Assembly: GCA_041228345.1 (NCBI GenBank)
Contig: CP166131.1
Coordinates: 62,001-126,000 of the forward strand
Origin: Alphaproteobacteria bacterium LSUCC0396
Lineage (GTDB): Bacteria; Pseudomonadota; Alphaproteobacteria; Puniceispirillales; Puniceispirillaceae
Direction of reading: 5' to 3'
Length of the DNA stretch: 64,000 nucleotides
In this document: piece by piece, positions 24,691 to 34,224 of the stretch
How the letters are laid out: the number at the start of each line of letters is the position of its first letter
How positions within the stretch are numbered: the stretch's first letter is position 1
Program-made: the position numbers and the translations under genes
Notes under the pieces: generated by a model
The model's database searches: none
What the model was told of the DNA's origin: nothing
What the model saw: the letters and a program-made list of their open reading frames with translations, nothing else

Positions 24691-26835
24691 ATGATTGAAG
24701 CAGCGGACGATCTTTATAAAAAGATAAAAGCTTATGATCCGTCGGTTGACGGAGAAAAGCTGCATCGCGCCTTTGTCTTTGGTATGGAGGCGCATGAAGG
24801 CCAAACACGCGCGTCTGGTGAGCCTTATTACACCCATCCTATTGCGGTTGCGAATATTTTGGTGGATATGCACCTTGACCTTGATACGGTCATTACCGCG
24901 TTGTTGCATGATACTGTTGAAGATTGTGATGTGACGCTCGACACGCTTGGCGATGCGTTTGGTCCAAGTGTTGCCCAGCTGGTTGATGGGGTAACAAAAC
25001 TAAGCCGGATTGGCCTGCAAACCGGACAAAATAATATGCAGGCCGAGAATTTTCGAAAACTATTGCTGGCAATGAGTGAAGATGTTCGGGTGCTGCTGGT
25101 CAAACTGGCTGACCGCACGCATAATATGGCGACCATCTGGCATATCTCAAAATCGGAAAAACGCGCGCGTATCGCCCGTGAGACATTGGAAATTTATGCG
25201 CCGCTGGCAGAACGGATTGGCGTCACGAACCTCCAGCAATCGCTGGAAAACGCTGCGTTCGGTGTATTACATGAAGAAATGGCGGAAACCATCACGGCGC
25301 GACTTGATTATATGGTGCAGGAATCGGAAATCGTAATTCCGATGATTAGCGTTGAATTACAAGATGTTGTGGAACGCGGTGGCGTTGAATGCAGCGTCGG
25401 TGGTCGGTTAAAATCGGCCTATTCGATCTGGCGCAAAATGCAGCGCAAAAAAGTCACGATGGATCAGCTTTCGGACATTATGGCCTTTCGGGTTTTGGTG
25501 CCGAGTACGGAAGATTGCTATCGTGCGCTTGGCAGTATTCACGCGGCCTATCCCAATGTCATGGGGCGGTTTAAGGATTATATTTCTACGCCAAAGCGCA
25601 ATGGCTATCAATCGCTTCATACAGGCGTTATTGGGCCAGAGAATCACAAAATCGAAATTCAGGTGCGTACCCCTGAAATGCATAAGATCGCCGAGTATGG
25701 TGTGGCGGCGCATTGGAATTATAAAGATCCCGCATCTGATAAAAATGTCCGTAAATTTGGATGGATACAAGAATTAGTTGGTATTCTAGATGAAGAAGCG
25801 GGTGCCGAAGAATTCCTTGAACATACGAAAATGGATTTGTATCACGATCAGGTTTTTTGCTTTACCCCGCGTGGTGACCTTATTGCGTTGCCCAAAGGCG
25901 CGACGGCGGTCGATTTCGCTTATGCGGTTCATTCCAAAGTCGGACAGAAATGCTGCGGTGTCCGCATTAACGGGAAAAACCGCCAACTGGCGACTGAACT
26001 GGAAAATGGTGATCAGGTCGACATCATTACGAAAGCCACGGCACACCCGCTTGCGGAATGGGAAAATTTTGTCAAAACCGGCCGGGCTAAGTCGGGAATC
26101 CGGCGTGCGGTGCGGGCTGAACGCGCGGTTGAGTTCAGCCGGGTTGGAAAATCAATTTTACAAAAAGCATTCGTCGAGGTGAATAAACCGCTAAAAAAAC
26201 GGGCCTTGGACAAGATTCCAGAGATTTTTGGCGTGCAGAAGCCTGAAGATTTATTTGCGCTGGTTGGCGAGGGGCGTATGCAGCCCGAACTGGTGATTGA
26301 AAAAATGTTTCCCGATCTTGCAAAAAGCAAAAAGCGGGTTCGGCCAACCGGCGAAACCAATCGTGACCAGGCTAAATCAGGCACACCAATGTTAAAGATA
26401 CAAGGTGGTAATTCGGGAATTGCCATAACCATGGCGCGTTGTTGTCACCCGCTGCCGGGTGAGGATATTGTAGGGATTTTTACCACTGGAAAAGGGGTGA
26501 CGGTGCATCGCGCCGATTGCGGCACCCTCGTTGATTTCAGCGATATGCCTGAATTATGGATGGATGTCGGTTGGGAACACGAAGGGCCAAAGCGTGTCAT
26601 GGGGCGGTTGAATACGGTGCTGTCAAACGAGCCGGGCGCACTGGCTGCCGTGGCCACGATTATTGGTCAGCAAGGCGGCAATATCTCGAATATTCACCTG
26701 ACTGATCGAAGTGCAGATTTTTTTAGTTTTCAGCTTGACCTTGAGGTGAAGGATGTTGAACACATGCGCAGCGTCATTGCCGCACTTCAGGCGAACAATT
26801 TCGTGGAACGTGTTGAGCGTACAAGCAATGTCTAG
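24691..26835 (+). CDS. spoT: Bifunctional (p)ppGpp synthetase/hydrolase (RelA/SpoT homologue)
   Basis: This 714-residue long RSH protein has an HD hydrolase domain at the N-terminus with H49 and HDTVED (73-78), a synthetase domain (about 230-345), a TGS domain (about 385-445: VFCFTPRGDLIALPKGATAVDFAYAVHSKVG split across two strands), and a C-terminal zinc-finger/ACT region (about 560-714; CCHPLPGEDIVGI and SNIHLTDR). The intact HD motif argues for hydrolase as well as synthetase activity, as for the single Rsh of most Alphaproteobacteria. It controls the stringent response. The ATG has a poor Shine-Dalgarno. Confidence 0.96.
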   Translation: MIEAADDLYKKIKAYDPSVDGEKLHRAFVFGMEAHEGQTRASGEPYYTHPIAVANILVDMHLDLDTVITALLHDTVEDCDVTLDTLGDAFGPSVAQLVDGVTKLSRIGLQTGQNNMQAENFRKLLLAMSEDVRVLLVKLADRTHNMATIWHISKSEKRARIARETLEIYAPLAERIGVTNLQQSLENAAFGVLHEEMAETITARLDYMVQESEIVIPMISVELQDVVERGGVECSVGGRLKSAYSIWRKMQRKKVTMDQLSDIMAFRVLVPSTEDCYRALGSIHAAYPNVMGRFKDYISTPKRNGYQSLHTGVIGPENHKIEIQVRTPEMHKIAEYGVAAHWNYKDPASDKNVRKFGWIQELVGILDEEAGAEEFLEHTKMDLYHDQVFCFTPRGDLIALPKGATAVDFAYAVHSKVGQKCCGVRINGKNRQLATELENGDQVDIITKATAHPLAEWENFVKTGRAKSGIRRAVRAERAVEFSRVGKSILQKAFVEVNKPLKKRALDKIPEIFGVQKPEDLFALVGEGRMQPELVIEKMFPDLAKSKKRVRPTGETNRDQAKSGTPMLKIQGGNSGIAITMARCCHPLPGEDIVGIFTTGKGVTVHRADCGTLVDFSDMPELWMDVGWEHEGPKRVMGRLNTVLSNEPGALAAVATIIGQQGGNISNIHLTDRSADFFSFQLDLEVKDVEHMRSVIAALQANNFVERVERTSNV

Positions 26836-26867
26836 GCTTGGGCTTGTTGTTATAATGGATAGTTAGA

Positions 26868-27500
26868 ATGTTTCGCCGCCGTAAACCCTTGAGTATGCTT
26901 AGCCAGTTGCGCGCATTTATTTGGCCGGAACGCGGTTTTCGCCGCCTGTTTTCATACCTTTTTCAACGAATTATTCGGCTGCCCGGGTCGCCGGCGTCTA
27001 TCGCAAGTGGCTTTGCCGCAGGCGTTGCAGCGTCATTTACGCCGTTCCTTGGACTTCATTTTATCGTTGCAGCGGCGTTGGCGATGCTGTTTCGGGGCAA
27101 TGTTCTGGCCTCTGCGATTGGTACTTTTTTTGGCAATCCATGGACATTTATTTTCATTTGGCTGGCCGATTACAAGGTCGGTCTTGCTATCATCCACAGC
27201 CTTGGTTATGGCGCTGGTCTTCATGTTTTATCAATTGACGAGGTGATTGGTATTATGAACAGTGCGTGGCAGTTCGTGTCATTTTCTGGAACAATGAGCT
27301 GGGCTGAAATGTCGCTTGACCTAGAACAGGTTTTCATGCCGCTACTAATTGGTGGTACGGTGCTTGGCGCAGTCGCCGGGGTTGTTTCCTTTTTGATAAC
27401 CCTATGGGCGGTAAAGGGCTGGCGGCTGCATCGTGCAAGACGGCTGGAAAAAGCCGCAGCACGAGCCGCGTTGACGAGAAAAGACAATGCTGCCCGTTAG
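26868..27500 (+). CDS. DUF2062 membrane protein
   Basis: This 210-residue integral membrane protein has three or four hydrophobic segments and the DUF2062 motifs: SPASIASGFAAGVAASFTPFLGLHFI, GNVLASAIGTFFGNPWTF and a C-terminal hydrophobic helix before a basic tail. The family has no established function. In Alphaproteobacteria it often sits between rsh and pdxJ, as here. It ends 5 bases before the pdxJ start. Confidence 0.88.
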   Translation: MFRRRKPLSMLSQLRAFIWPERGFRRLFSYLFQRIIRLPGSPASIASGFAAGVAASFTPFLGLHFIVAAALAMLFRGNVLASAIGTFFGNPWTFIFIWLADYKVGLAIIHSLGYGAGLHVLSIDEVIGIMNSAWQFVSFSGTMSWAEMSLDLEQVFMPLLIGGTVLGAVAGVVSFLITLWAVKGWRLHRARRLEKAAARAALTRKDNAAR

Positions 27501-27505
27501 CGGGA

Positions 27506-28300
27506 ATGAGGCATTTAACGGTGAATGACGAGGGTGTTTTGCAACATCAATTTAAACCATTACGCCTTGGCGTGAATATCGACCATGTCGCAACCTTGCG
27601 GAATGCGCGTGGCGGTGTGCATCCAGATCCAGTTGCCGCAGCGTTACTTGCAATCAAGGCCGGGGCCGACGGCATCACAGCGCATCTTCGCGAAGATCGG
27701 CGGCATATTAGTGATGATGATATTGCCGCGATCCGGCAGGCCATTGACGCGCCGCTGAATTTTGAAATGGCGGCAACTGCCGAGATGGTTGCAATCGCCC
27801 TCAAAACCAAGCCGAATGCTGCCTGCATAGTTCCAGAAAGACGCGAAGAGGTAACAACAGAGGGCGGGCTTGCCGTTGTTGGGCATGAAGATAGGCTAGC
27901 TGACATGCTTGGCCCGCTAAAGCAAGCTGGTATTCGTTTGTCGTTATTTATTGAGGCCAATCCAGCTGTTATTGATGCGGCCAAGGCAATTGGTGCTGAT
28001 ATTGTCGAGCTTCATACCGGGCGTTATTGTCATGATGCCCAAGGTCGCACCGGCGAGTTAATGCGGATCAAGCAGGCGGCACGGCATAGCGCAAGCCTCG
28101 GCATTGAAACGCATGCCGGACATGGGCTTGGATTTGATACGGTTGGCGCAATAGCGGCGATTGCGGAAATGGAAGAACTTAATATTGGTCATTTTCTAAT
28201 CGGTGAGAGCGTTTTTTGCGGTCTTGAGGCCGCGATTGCCAAAATGCGTCACCTGATGGATGCCGCGCGTGCAGACGCGCAAAAGCGGATGATTACATGA
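27506..28300 (+). CDS. pdxJ: Pyridoxine 5'-phosphate synthase
   Basis: This 264-residue PdxJ condenses 1-deoxyxylulose 5-phosphate with 1-amino-acetone 3-phosphate in the DXP-dependent vitamin B6 pathway. Motifs include LGVNIDHVATLRNARGG, GITAHLREDRRHI, LNFEMAAT with the active-site Glu, and GIETHAGHGLGFDTV. An upstream in-frame extension overlaps the DUF2062 gene; ATG 27506 is preferred. The stop overlaps the acpS start (ATGA). dxr, in this window, produces from the same precursor. Confidence 0.96.
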   Translation: MRHLTVNDEGVLQHQFKPLRLGVNIDHVATLRNARGGVHPDPVAAALLAIKAGADGITAHLREDRRHISDDDIAAIRQAIDAPLNFEMAATAEMVAIALKTKPNAACIVPERREEVTTEGGLAVVGHEDRLADMLGPLKQAGIRLSLFIEANPAVIDAAKAIGADIVELHTGRYCHDAQGRTGELMRIKQAARHSASLGIETHAGHGLGFDTVGAIAAIAEMEELNIGHFLIGESVFCGLEAAIAKMRHLMDAARADAQKRMIT

Positions 28301-28716
28301 TCCTTGGCATTGGCACTGATCTTGTCGATAGTCGCCGAATTCAAGCGGCAATGAACCAGTATCCCGATAAATTTGTAAAACGGGTATTTACCGATGCCGA
28401 GATAAACGCCGCTGAAAAGACCGGTAATCCGGCCGGTTATCTGGCCAAACGCTTTGCCGTGAAAGAAGCGGTTTATAAGGCGTTGAGCGCGTCTGGAGTG
28501 GCGGGATGTGGCTGGCGTGAGGCGGAAACTCTATCCGCATCGTCAGGTGCGCCGATCGTGAATTTGACCGGACGCTGTAAAACGGCGCTTGAGACAATGA
28601 CGCCGGATGGGTATAACGCCAATCTGGCCGTGTCACTTAGCGACGAGCCACCCTATGCCTTGGCATTTATCGTGATTAGCGCCGTACCGGCTGAATGGAT
28701 CAAATCAAATGAGTAA
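28297..28716 (+). CDS. acpS: Holo-acyl-carrier-protein synthase
   Basis: This 139-residue AcpS transfers phosphopantetheine from CoA to acyl carrier protein. The start ILGIGTDLVDSRRI carries the Mg-binding Asp, and RFAVKEAVYKALS carries the conserved Glu and Lys. Its start overlaps pdxJ and its 3' end overlaps lepB by 8 bases, so all are read as one transcript. Confidence 0.96.
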   Translation: MILGIGTDLVDSRRIQAAMNQYPDKFVKRVFTDAEINAAEKTGNPAGYLAKRFAVKEAVYKALSASGVAGCGWREAETLSASSGAPIVNLTGRCKTALETMTPDGYNANLAVSLSDEPPYALAFIVISAVPAEWIKSNE

Positions 28717-29443
28717 AAAACGTCAGGAAAGCAAATTTGAGCTTATCAAAACCGTATTTTTTGCTGGTCTCATAGCGCTAGGGTTCCGGTCGTTTCTTTT
28801 TGAGCCATTTAATATTCCGTCAGGGTCGATGGTGCCAACATTGCTTGTGGGCGATTACCTGTTTGTCTCAAAATTTTCATATGGATATTCGCGCTACTCG
28901 TTTCCGTTTGGTATCGCACCGTTTGACGGGCGTGTTTTCGAGGATACGCCAGAGCGCGGTGACGTTGCTGTGTTCCGCCAGCCAACCGATCCCGATGTTG
29001 TTTTTATCAAGCGGATTGTTGGCTTGCCCGGCGACCGGGTTCAGGTTCGTGACGGGGTGCTGCATATCAATGATGTTGCCGTTAAGCGGACATATTTGGG
29101 GCAGGCGACAGCTGGTAACGGCTTTGCGGTGATGAATTTCAAGGTTTATGAGGAAACCCTGCCGAACGGATCGCGCCACTTGATCCAAGAGCGTTCGGAC
29201 GAGGACTATTATGACAATACGCCGGTTTTTGAGGTTCCTAAGCGACATTATTTCATGATGGGTGATAATCGGGATAATTCACGTGATAGCCGCACAACCG
29301 CAGTTGGTATGGTGCCAGAAACAAATCTGGTGGGCCGGGCAGACCGTCTGTTTTTCAGCCATAATGGCAATGCGCGGATCTGGGAATTCTGGAAATGGCC
29401 ATTCGCAATCCGCTATGGCCGCATTGGAGATGGCATTATTTAA
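28709..29443 (+). CDS. lepB: Signal peptidase I
   Basis: This 244-residue protein has a single N-terminal membrane helix (about 12-28) and the S26 peptidase boxes: NIPSGSMVPTL with catalytic Ser40, and FIKRIVGLPGDR with catalytic Lys101, then YFMMGDNRDNSRDSR. It removes signal peptides from exported proteins at the outer face of the cytoplasmic membrane. The lepB-rnc-era order is widely conserved. The last base of its stop overlaps the rnc start. Confidence 0.96.
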   Translation: MSKKRQESKFELIKTVFFAGLIALGFRSFLFEPFNIPSGSMVPTLLVGDYLFVSKFSYGYSRYSFPFGIAPFDGRVFEDTPERGDVAVFRQPTDPDVVFIKRIVGLPGDRVQVRDGVLHINDVAVKRTYLGQATAGNGFAVMNFKVYEETLPNGSRHLIQERSDEDYYDNTPVFEVPKRHYFMMGDNRDNSRDSRTTAVGMVPETNLVGRADRLFFSHNGNARIWEFWKWPFAIRYGRIGDGII

Positions 29444-30123
29444 TGAGTGCGGACCCGCTGGAAAAGCTTGAACAGGCCATCGGCCATCAGTTTACTGACC
29501 GAAAAATTCTGCACGAAGCGTTGAGCCATTCAAGCTGTACCGAATCTTCACAAAGCTATGAGCGGTTGGAATTTCTGGGTGACCGCGTTTTGGGGCTGTT
29601 GTTAGCGGATCATTTCTTTGCCGAGTTTCCTGACGATGATGAGGGTGCATTGTCATTGCGGCTGCATGGTGAGGCGCGCATGTCGACCTTGGCAGAAATA
29701 GCCAAAACCTTGCATCTTGCCGATTATATCAAATCTCAAAACGGGTTTGATATTGCGCAGAATGACGGAGTGCTGGCAGATGTTGTCGAAAGTTTAATGG
29801 CGGCAATCTATCTTGATGCGGGGTTGTTGCCGGCACGCGCCTTTTTGAACAGGCATTGGCCGCTAAACACTGCCGCTGATGCGCGCAATGAAAAAGACGC
29901 CAAATCCAGTTTACAGGAATGGAGCCTGCAACGCGGCCATGGCTTGCCCGTCTATCGGCAAGTGGCGAAATCTGGCCCTGATCATGCGCCAAAAATGACC
30001 TATGAGGTTAAAATAAAGGGGTATGACGCAGTCATTGCCACCGCCGGCAGCCGCAAAATCGCCGAACAAACCGCAGCAGCAGCCTTGCTGAAAAAGCTGC
30101 AAGAAAGGACTTCAGCTTTATGA
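29443..30123 (+). CDS. rnc: Ribonuclease III
   Basis: This 226-residue RNase III has the signature ERLEFLGDRVL (40-50) with the catalytic/metal acidic residues E43 and D47, the VVESLMAAIYLD second acidic site, and a C-terminal double-stranded RNA-binding domain (about 155-224, ending with AEQTAAAALLKKL). It processes rRNA precursors and structured mRNAs. It overlaps era by ATGA, so expression of the two is coupled. Confidence 0.97.
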   Translation: MSADPLEKLEQAIGHQFTDRKILHEALSHSSCTESSQSYERLEFLGDRVLGLLLADHFFAEFPDDDEGALSLRLHGEARMSTLAEIAKTLHLADYIKSQNGFDIAQNDGVLADVVESLMAAIYLDAGLLPARAFLNRHWPLNTAADARNEKDAKSSLQEWSLQRGHGLPVYRQVAKSGPDHAPKMTYEVKIKGYDAVIATAGSRKIAEQTAAAALLKKLQERTSAL

Positions 30124-31070
30124 GTGATCACAACGACGATACCGAAACCCCGGTAACAACAGGTTTGTCACCTATCGATACAAAGGCCGGTTTTGTTGCT
30201 TTGATTGGCGCACCGAACGCTGGAAAATCAACATTAATGAACGCCATGGTTGGCCATAAAGTGTCAATCGTAACACCCAAAGTGCAGACCACGCGAAGCC
30301 GCATTCGGGGCATTGCGATGCATAAAAATGTGCAAATGGTTTTTGTGGATACCCCCGGTATTTTCACCCCTAAGCGCCGGTTGGATCGGGCGATGGTGCA
30401 GGCGGCTTGGCAAGGTGCTGAGGATGGCGATGTTCTATTGCTTTTGCATGATTGTGCGCGACGTTTGATTGACGATGATACAAGCAATGTTCTGAACAAA
30501 CTGGCCGCATCGGGGCGGCGGGCTTCGCTGGTTTTGAACAAGATTGATCTGGCACCGCAGGAGCGTTTATTGGAACGCGCTGACGAGATGTCAAAAATCT
30601 ATGAGTTTGAGCGAATTTTCATGGTTTCGGCCGAAACCGGAAATGGCGTTAATGATTTGAAATCATGGCTGGCCAGCAAAATGCCAAGAAGTCCATTCCT
30701 ATTTGATCCTGACGATTTATCGGATATGCCGCTGCGATTGCTGGCGGCTGAAACGCTGCGCGAAAAGCTGTTTTTGAATCTTCATCAAGAACTGCCCTAT
30801 CAATTGACAGTGGAAACTGAAAGCTGGGAAGATCGCGACGATGGTAGTGTCGAGGTCCACCTGTCGATTTATGTCGCCCGTGAGGGGCATCGCGGCATCA
30901 TCCTTGGCAAGGGCGGGCAGACCATGCGCCGCATTGGTACCGCCGCGCGCAAAGAGCTGGAACTGGCATTAGAACGACGGGTGCATCTGTTTTCACACGT
31001 TAAGTACCGAAAAGACTGGATGGATGACTCGGCTCGCTATAATTTGTGGGATCTAGATTATAATGCCTGA
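30120..31070 (+). CDS. era: GTPase Era
   Basis: This 316-residue protein has a GTPase domain with Walker A GAPNAGKST (30-38), DTPGIF, and NKID, and a C-terminal KH domain with VAREGHRGIILGKGGQTMRRI. Era assists 30S subunit assembly by binding the 3' end of 16S rRNA. An N-terminal extension of about 20 residues precedes the G domain, common in this class. Its end overlaps recO. Confidence 0.97.
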   Translation: MSDHNDDTETPVTTGLSPIDTKAGFVALIGAPNAGKSTLMNAMVGHKVSIVTPKVQTTRSRIRGIAMHKNVQMVFVDTPGIFTPKRRLDRAMVQAAWQGAEDGDVLLLLHDCARRLIDDDTSNVLNKLAASGRRASLVLNKIDLAPQERLLERADEMSKIYEFERIFMVSAETGNGVNDLKSWLASKMPRSPFLFDPDDLSDMPLRLLAAETLREKLFLNLHQELPYQLTVETESWEDRDDGSVEVHLSIYVAREGHRGIILGKGGQTMRRIGTAARKELELALERRVHLFSHVKYRKDWMDDSARYNLWDLDYNA

Positions 31071-31803
31071 TTGGCAGGCTGAGGCGATCATTCTTTCGGT
31101 TCGCCCCCATGGCGAAGGCAGCGCAATTTTATCAGTTTTGACGGCTGATTATGGCCGTCATGCCGGTCTGGTCCGCGGCGGCGCGTCAGCAAAGATGCGC
31201 GGCGTTATGCAGCCAGGAAACCGGGTGCGGATCAGCTGGCGGGCGCGGCTCAGCGAACAGCTTGGCCAGATGCAGGTTGAATTGATCCAATCAATACCAG
31301 CGTTATTACTGGATTCGCCCCTACGCCTATCTGGTGTTGCCTCAATGTGCGCATTGCTTGATGGCGCCTTGCCCGAGCGTGAGGCACAGCCGGGCCTCTA
31401 TGAGGGAAGTGCGGCGCTGCTTGAGCTGATTGTTCTGGATGATGAAAACGCTGGCTGGATTGAAGGCTATGTGCGCTGGGAATTGGGGCTGCTAGCGGCG
31501 GTTGGTTACAGGCTTGATCTGGCCCGATGTGTCGCTAGCGGCCAAACGAATGATTTAGCCTATGTAAGCCCAAAATCAGGCGGTGCGGTGGCACGCTATC
31601 AGGCTGGCAGCTTTGCTAGCCGGATGCTGATGCTGCCAGCATTTCTTGGCGGCGTTGACTGCGGCAAGCATGACTGGATTGCCGGACTGGATCTGACTGG
31701 CCATTTTTTATCCAAGCGGGTTTTTGCTGCGCATAATTTAGACTTGCCAGCGCAACGTAAACGTCTAGCCGATATGGTTGATAGTCGTTATAACGGCAGG
31801 TAA
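31063..31803 (+). CDS. recO: DNA repair protein RecO
   Basis: This 246-residue protein starts WQAEAIILSVRPHGEGSAILSVLTADYGRHAGLVRGG, the typical RecO OB-fold, and has an all-helical C-terminal region with FARCVASG-like variation (LARCVASG) and AYVSPKSGGAVA. The zinc-binding cysteines of some RecO proteins are absent. It works with RecF/RecR to load RecA. It overlaps era by 8 bases. Confidence 0.93.
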   Translation: MPDWQAEAIILSVRPHGEGSAILSVLTADYGRHAGLVRGGASAKMRGVMQPGNRVRISWRARLSEQLGQMQVELIQSIPALLLDSPLRLSGVASMCALLDGALPEREAQPGLYEGSAALLELIVLDDENAGWIEGYVRWELGLLAAVGYRLDLARCVASGQTNDLAYVSPKSGGAVARYQAGSFASRMLMLPAFLGGVDCGKHDWIAGLDLTGHFLSKRVFAAHNLDLPAQRKRLADMVDSRYNGR

Positions 31804-31823
31804 TGAAGTGATGAGGCCAATTT

Positions 31824-34046
31824 ATGCGTGATGATGTTGAAATTCCCATTGGTGGGCGTATTGAACCAACCGCTTTTTCTGATGCCTTGTCAGAACGCTA
31901 TCTTGCCTATGCGTTATCAACCATCACGTCGCGCTCGCTTCCCGATGTGCGTGACGGGTTAAAGCCGGTTCACCGCCGGCTGTTGTTTGCGATGCGCCAG
32001 CTAAAGCTGGATCCGGGTCAGGGATTTAAGAAATCGGCGCGTGTTGTCGGCGACGTGATGGGTAAATTCCACCCGCATGGTGATGCGGCGATTTATGACG
32101 CAATGGTGCGCTTGGCACAGGAATTTGCAATGCGCTATTGCCTTGTCGAAGGGCAGGGGAATTTTGGCAATATTGACGGCGATAACGCGGCGGCGATGCG
32201 GTATACCGAGGCGCGGATGACCGAAGTGGCGCGTCTGTTGCTTGATGGCATTGACGAAGATGCGGTCGATTTCCGGCCCACTTATGATGGTGAAGCTGAA
32301 GAGCCATGTTTGTTGCCGGCTGGCATTCCAAATTTGCTGGCGAATGGTGCGCAAGGCATTGCCGTTGGCATGGCAACATCAATTCCGCCACATAATATCA
32401 TCGAACTTGCCGATGCCTCTTTGCATCTGATCAAACACCCCAATGCCTCGATTGAAACCTTGATGAATTATGTCAAAGGGCCTGATTTTCCGACCGGCGG
32501 GCTGTTGATCGAGCCCGAGGCATCAATCAAAGAAGCCTATTCAACGGGGCGAGGCGGTTTTCGGGTTCGGGCTAAATGGGAGGTTGAGACTGAAAAGGGG
32601 GGGGCATGGCAAATTGTCGTGACCGAAATCCCGTATCAGGTGCAGAAATCACGATTGATTGAGCGGCTTGCCGAAATGCTGCAAGCAAAACGCCTGCCCG
32701 TGCTGGCCGATATTCGTGATGAGTCGGCCGAGGATATTCGTATCGTGCTTGAGCCAAAATCGCGACGGCTTGAGGCTGAAGTGGTTATGGAAAGTCTGTT
32801 TAAACTTTCCGATCTGGAAGTACGGGTGCCGCTGAATTTGAACGTTCTCGATGCCAATGGCCGTCCAATTGTGATGGATTTGCGGATGGCATTAAACGCT
32901 TGGCTGGCGCACCGCCGGGTTGTGCTGCAACGCCGCTCGCACCACCGGCTTGCCAAAATCGCCAGCCGTCTTGAAGTGCTTGATGGTTATCTCATTGTCT
33001 TTTTGAATATTGACGAGGTGATTGCCATCATCCGTGAGGCAGATCATCCGCGTGACGAATTGATGCGCCGCTTTGGGCTGACCGAAAATCAGGCGAATGC
33101 AGTGTTGGATATGCGTCTGCGCTCGCTTCGCCGGCTTGAGGAAATGGCGCTACGATCTGAGCGTGATAAGCTGGCAGCTGAGCAGGCAGAGTTGAAAGAA
33201 CTGCTTGGCGATGAGGAGAGGCAATGGTCATTTATTTCCATAGAAATCAAGGATATGAAAGCCACGTTTATTAAACAAGATAAGCGTAAAACTATCCTTG
33301 CAGACGCACCGAAAATTGATTTTGACCCAACTGAAATTCTGGTTGAACGCGAACCGATTACAGTGATTTGTTCGGCCAATGGCTGGATCAGGGCGATGCG
33401 CGGCCATCAGGATCTGGATAGTGATTTCAAATATAAGGAAGGCGATTCAGCAGGTCATGTGCTGCATGCCGAAACGACTGACAAAATCCTGCTATTTGCT
33501 GATAATGGCCGTTTCTACACGCTGTCAGGCGATAAATTACCGCGTGGACGCGGCTTTGGCGAGCCGGTTAGCCTAATGGTTGATCTGCCTGCCGATTGCG
33601 ATATCGTTAAATTATTGCTTGCCGGTGACGGGAAAATGCTGGTTGCGGCCAGCACCGGTCATGGGCTTGTGGTCGATATGCAGGGCGCCTTGGCGCAAAC
33701 GCGCAATGGCAAACAGGTTCTCAATCTTTCGGGAACTGCAAGGGCTGTCGCATGCGCGATTGTCGCGGGCGATACGGTTGCATCGGTTGGCGTTAACCGG
33801 AAATTGATTATTTTCGGCCTTGATGAGGTTCCTGAAATGGGACGCGGAAAAGGCGTTATTTTACAGAGATTTAAGGATGGTGGCCTTGCCGATATCACGG
33901 TTTTTGATCGGGCAAAGGGGCTGTCTTGGTTGGCAGGCGGCGGGCGTGTGCGCACCGAAACCGACCTATCGACTTGGCTGGCGCGCCGTGGTGGTGCTGG
34001 AAAATTGCCGCCAAACGGCTTTCCGCGTCCGGCAAAATTCACCTAG
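31824..34046 (+). CDS. parC: DNA topoisomerase IV subunit A
   Basis: This 740-residue type IIA topoisomerase subunit has the winged-helix region LPDVRDGLKPVHRR, HPHGDAAIYDA, and the catalytic tyrosine Y127 in AAAMRYTEARM. A coiled-coil-bearing centre and a C-terminal beta-propeller-like region follow. The length and the lack of the GyrA box fit ParC. The position equivalent to E. coli ParC Ser80 is alanine (A87). It decatenates daughter chromosomes together with ParE, whose gene is not in the window. It is last in the rpoZ-to-parC run. Confidence 0.93.
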   Translation: MRDDVEIPIGGRIEPTAFSDALSERYLAYALSTITSRSLPDVRDGLKPVHRRLLFAMRQLKLDPGQGFKKSARVVGDVMGKFHPHGDAAIYDAMVRLAQEFAMRYCLVEGQGNFGNIDGDNAAAMRYTEARMTEVARLLLDGIDEDAVDFRPTYDGEAEEPCLLPAGIPNLLANGAQGIAVGMATSIPPHNIIELADASLHLIKHPNASIETLMNYVKGPDFPTGGLLIEPEASIKEAYSTGRGGFRVRAKWEVETEKGGAWQIVVTEIPYQVQKSRLIERLAEMLQAKRLPVLADIRDESAEDIRIVLEPKSRRLEAEVVMESLFKLSDLEVRVPLNLNVLDANGRPIVMDLRMALNAWLAHRRVVLQRRSHHRLAKIASRLEVLDGYLIVFLNIDEVIAIIREADHPRDELMRRFGLTENQANAVLDMRLRSLRRLEEMALRSERDKLAAEQAELKELLGDEERQWSFISIEIKDMKATFIKQDKRKTILADAPKIDFDPTEILVEREPITVICSANGWIRAMRGHQDLDSDFKYKEGDSAGHVLHAETTDKILLFADNGRFYTLSGDKLPRGRGFGEPVSLMVDLPADCDIVKLLLAGDGKMLVAASTGHGLVVDMQGALAQTRNGKQVLNLSGTARAVACAIVAGDTVASVGVNRKLIIFGLDEVPEMGRGKGVILQRFKDGGLADITVFDRAKGLSWLAGGGRVRTETDLSTWLARRGGAGKLPPNGFPRPAKFT

Positions 34047-34179
34047 CATCCTTTTAGCGTGTTCGGGTGACGTGTTCGGGTGACGTGCTTGGGTGACGTG
34101 ATTTGGGTGACGTGATTTGGGTGACGTGATTTGGGTGACGTGATTTGGCTGGATCAATTTTATTCGGGCAAAATTCACC
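34031..34179 (+). repeat. Flanked 13-14 bp tandem repeat array after parC
   Basis: From 34059 to 34152 a unit of the form GTGATTTGGGTGAC or GTGTTCGGGTGAC occurs about seven times in a row: two GTGTTCGGGTGAC, one GTGCTTGGGTGAC, three GTGATTTGGGTGAC and a diverged last copy. The array is flanked by two direct copies of GGCAAAATTCACC (34031-34043, in the end of parC, and 34167-34179). This arrangement suggests slippage plus a larger duplication; copy number may vary between strains. Confidence 0.85.
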
Positions 34180-34224
34180 AAGAAACGGGCCGGAAATATC
34201 CTGTTCCGCGGTAAAGCCCTTGTC

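Noticed and set aside
34059-34152. CRISPR array after parC
   Set aside because: Units are 13-14 bases with no spacers between them; it is a simple tandem repeat.
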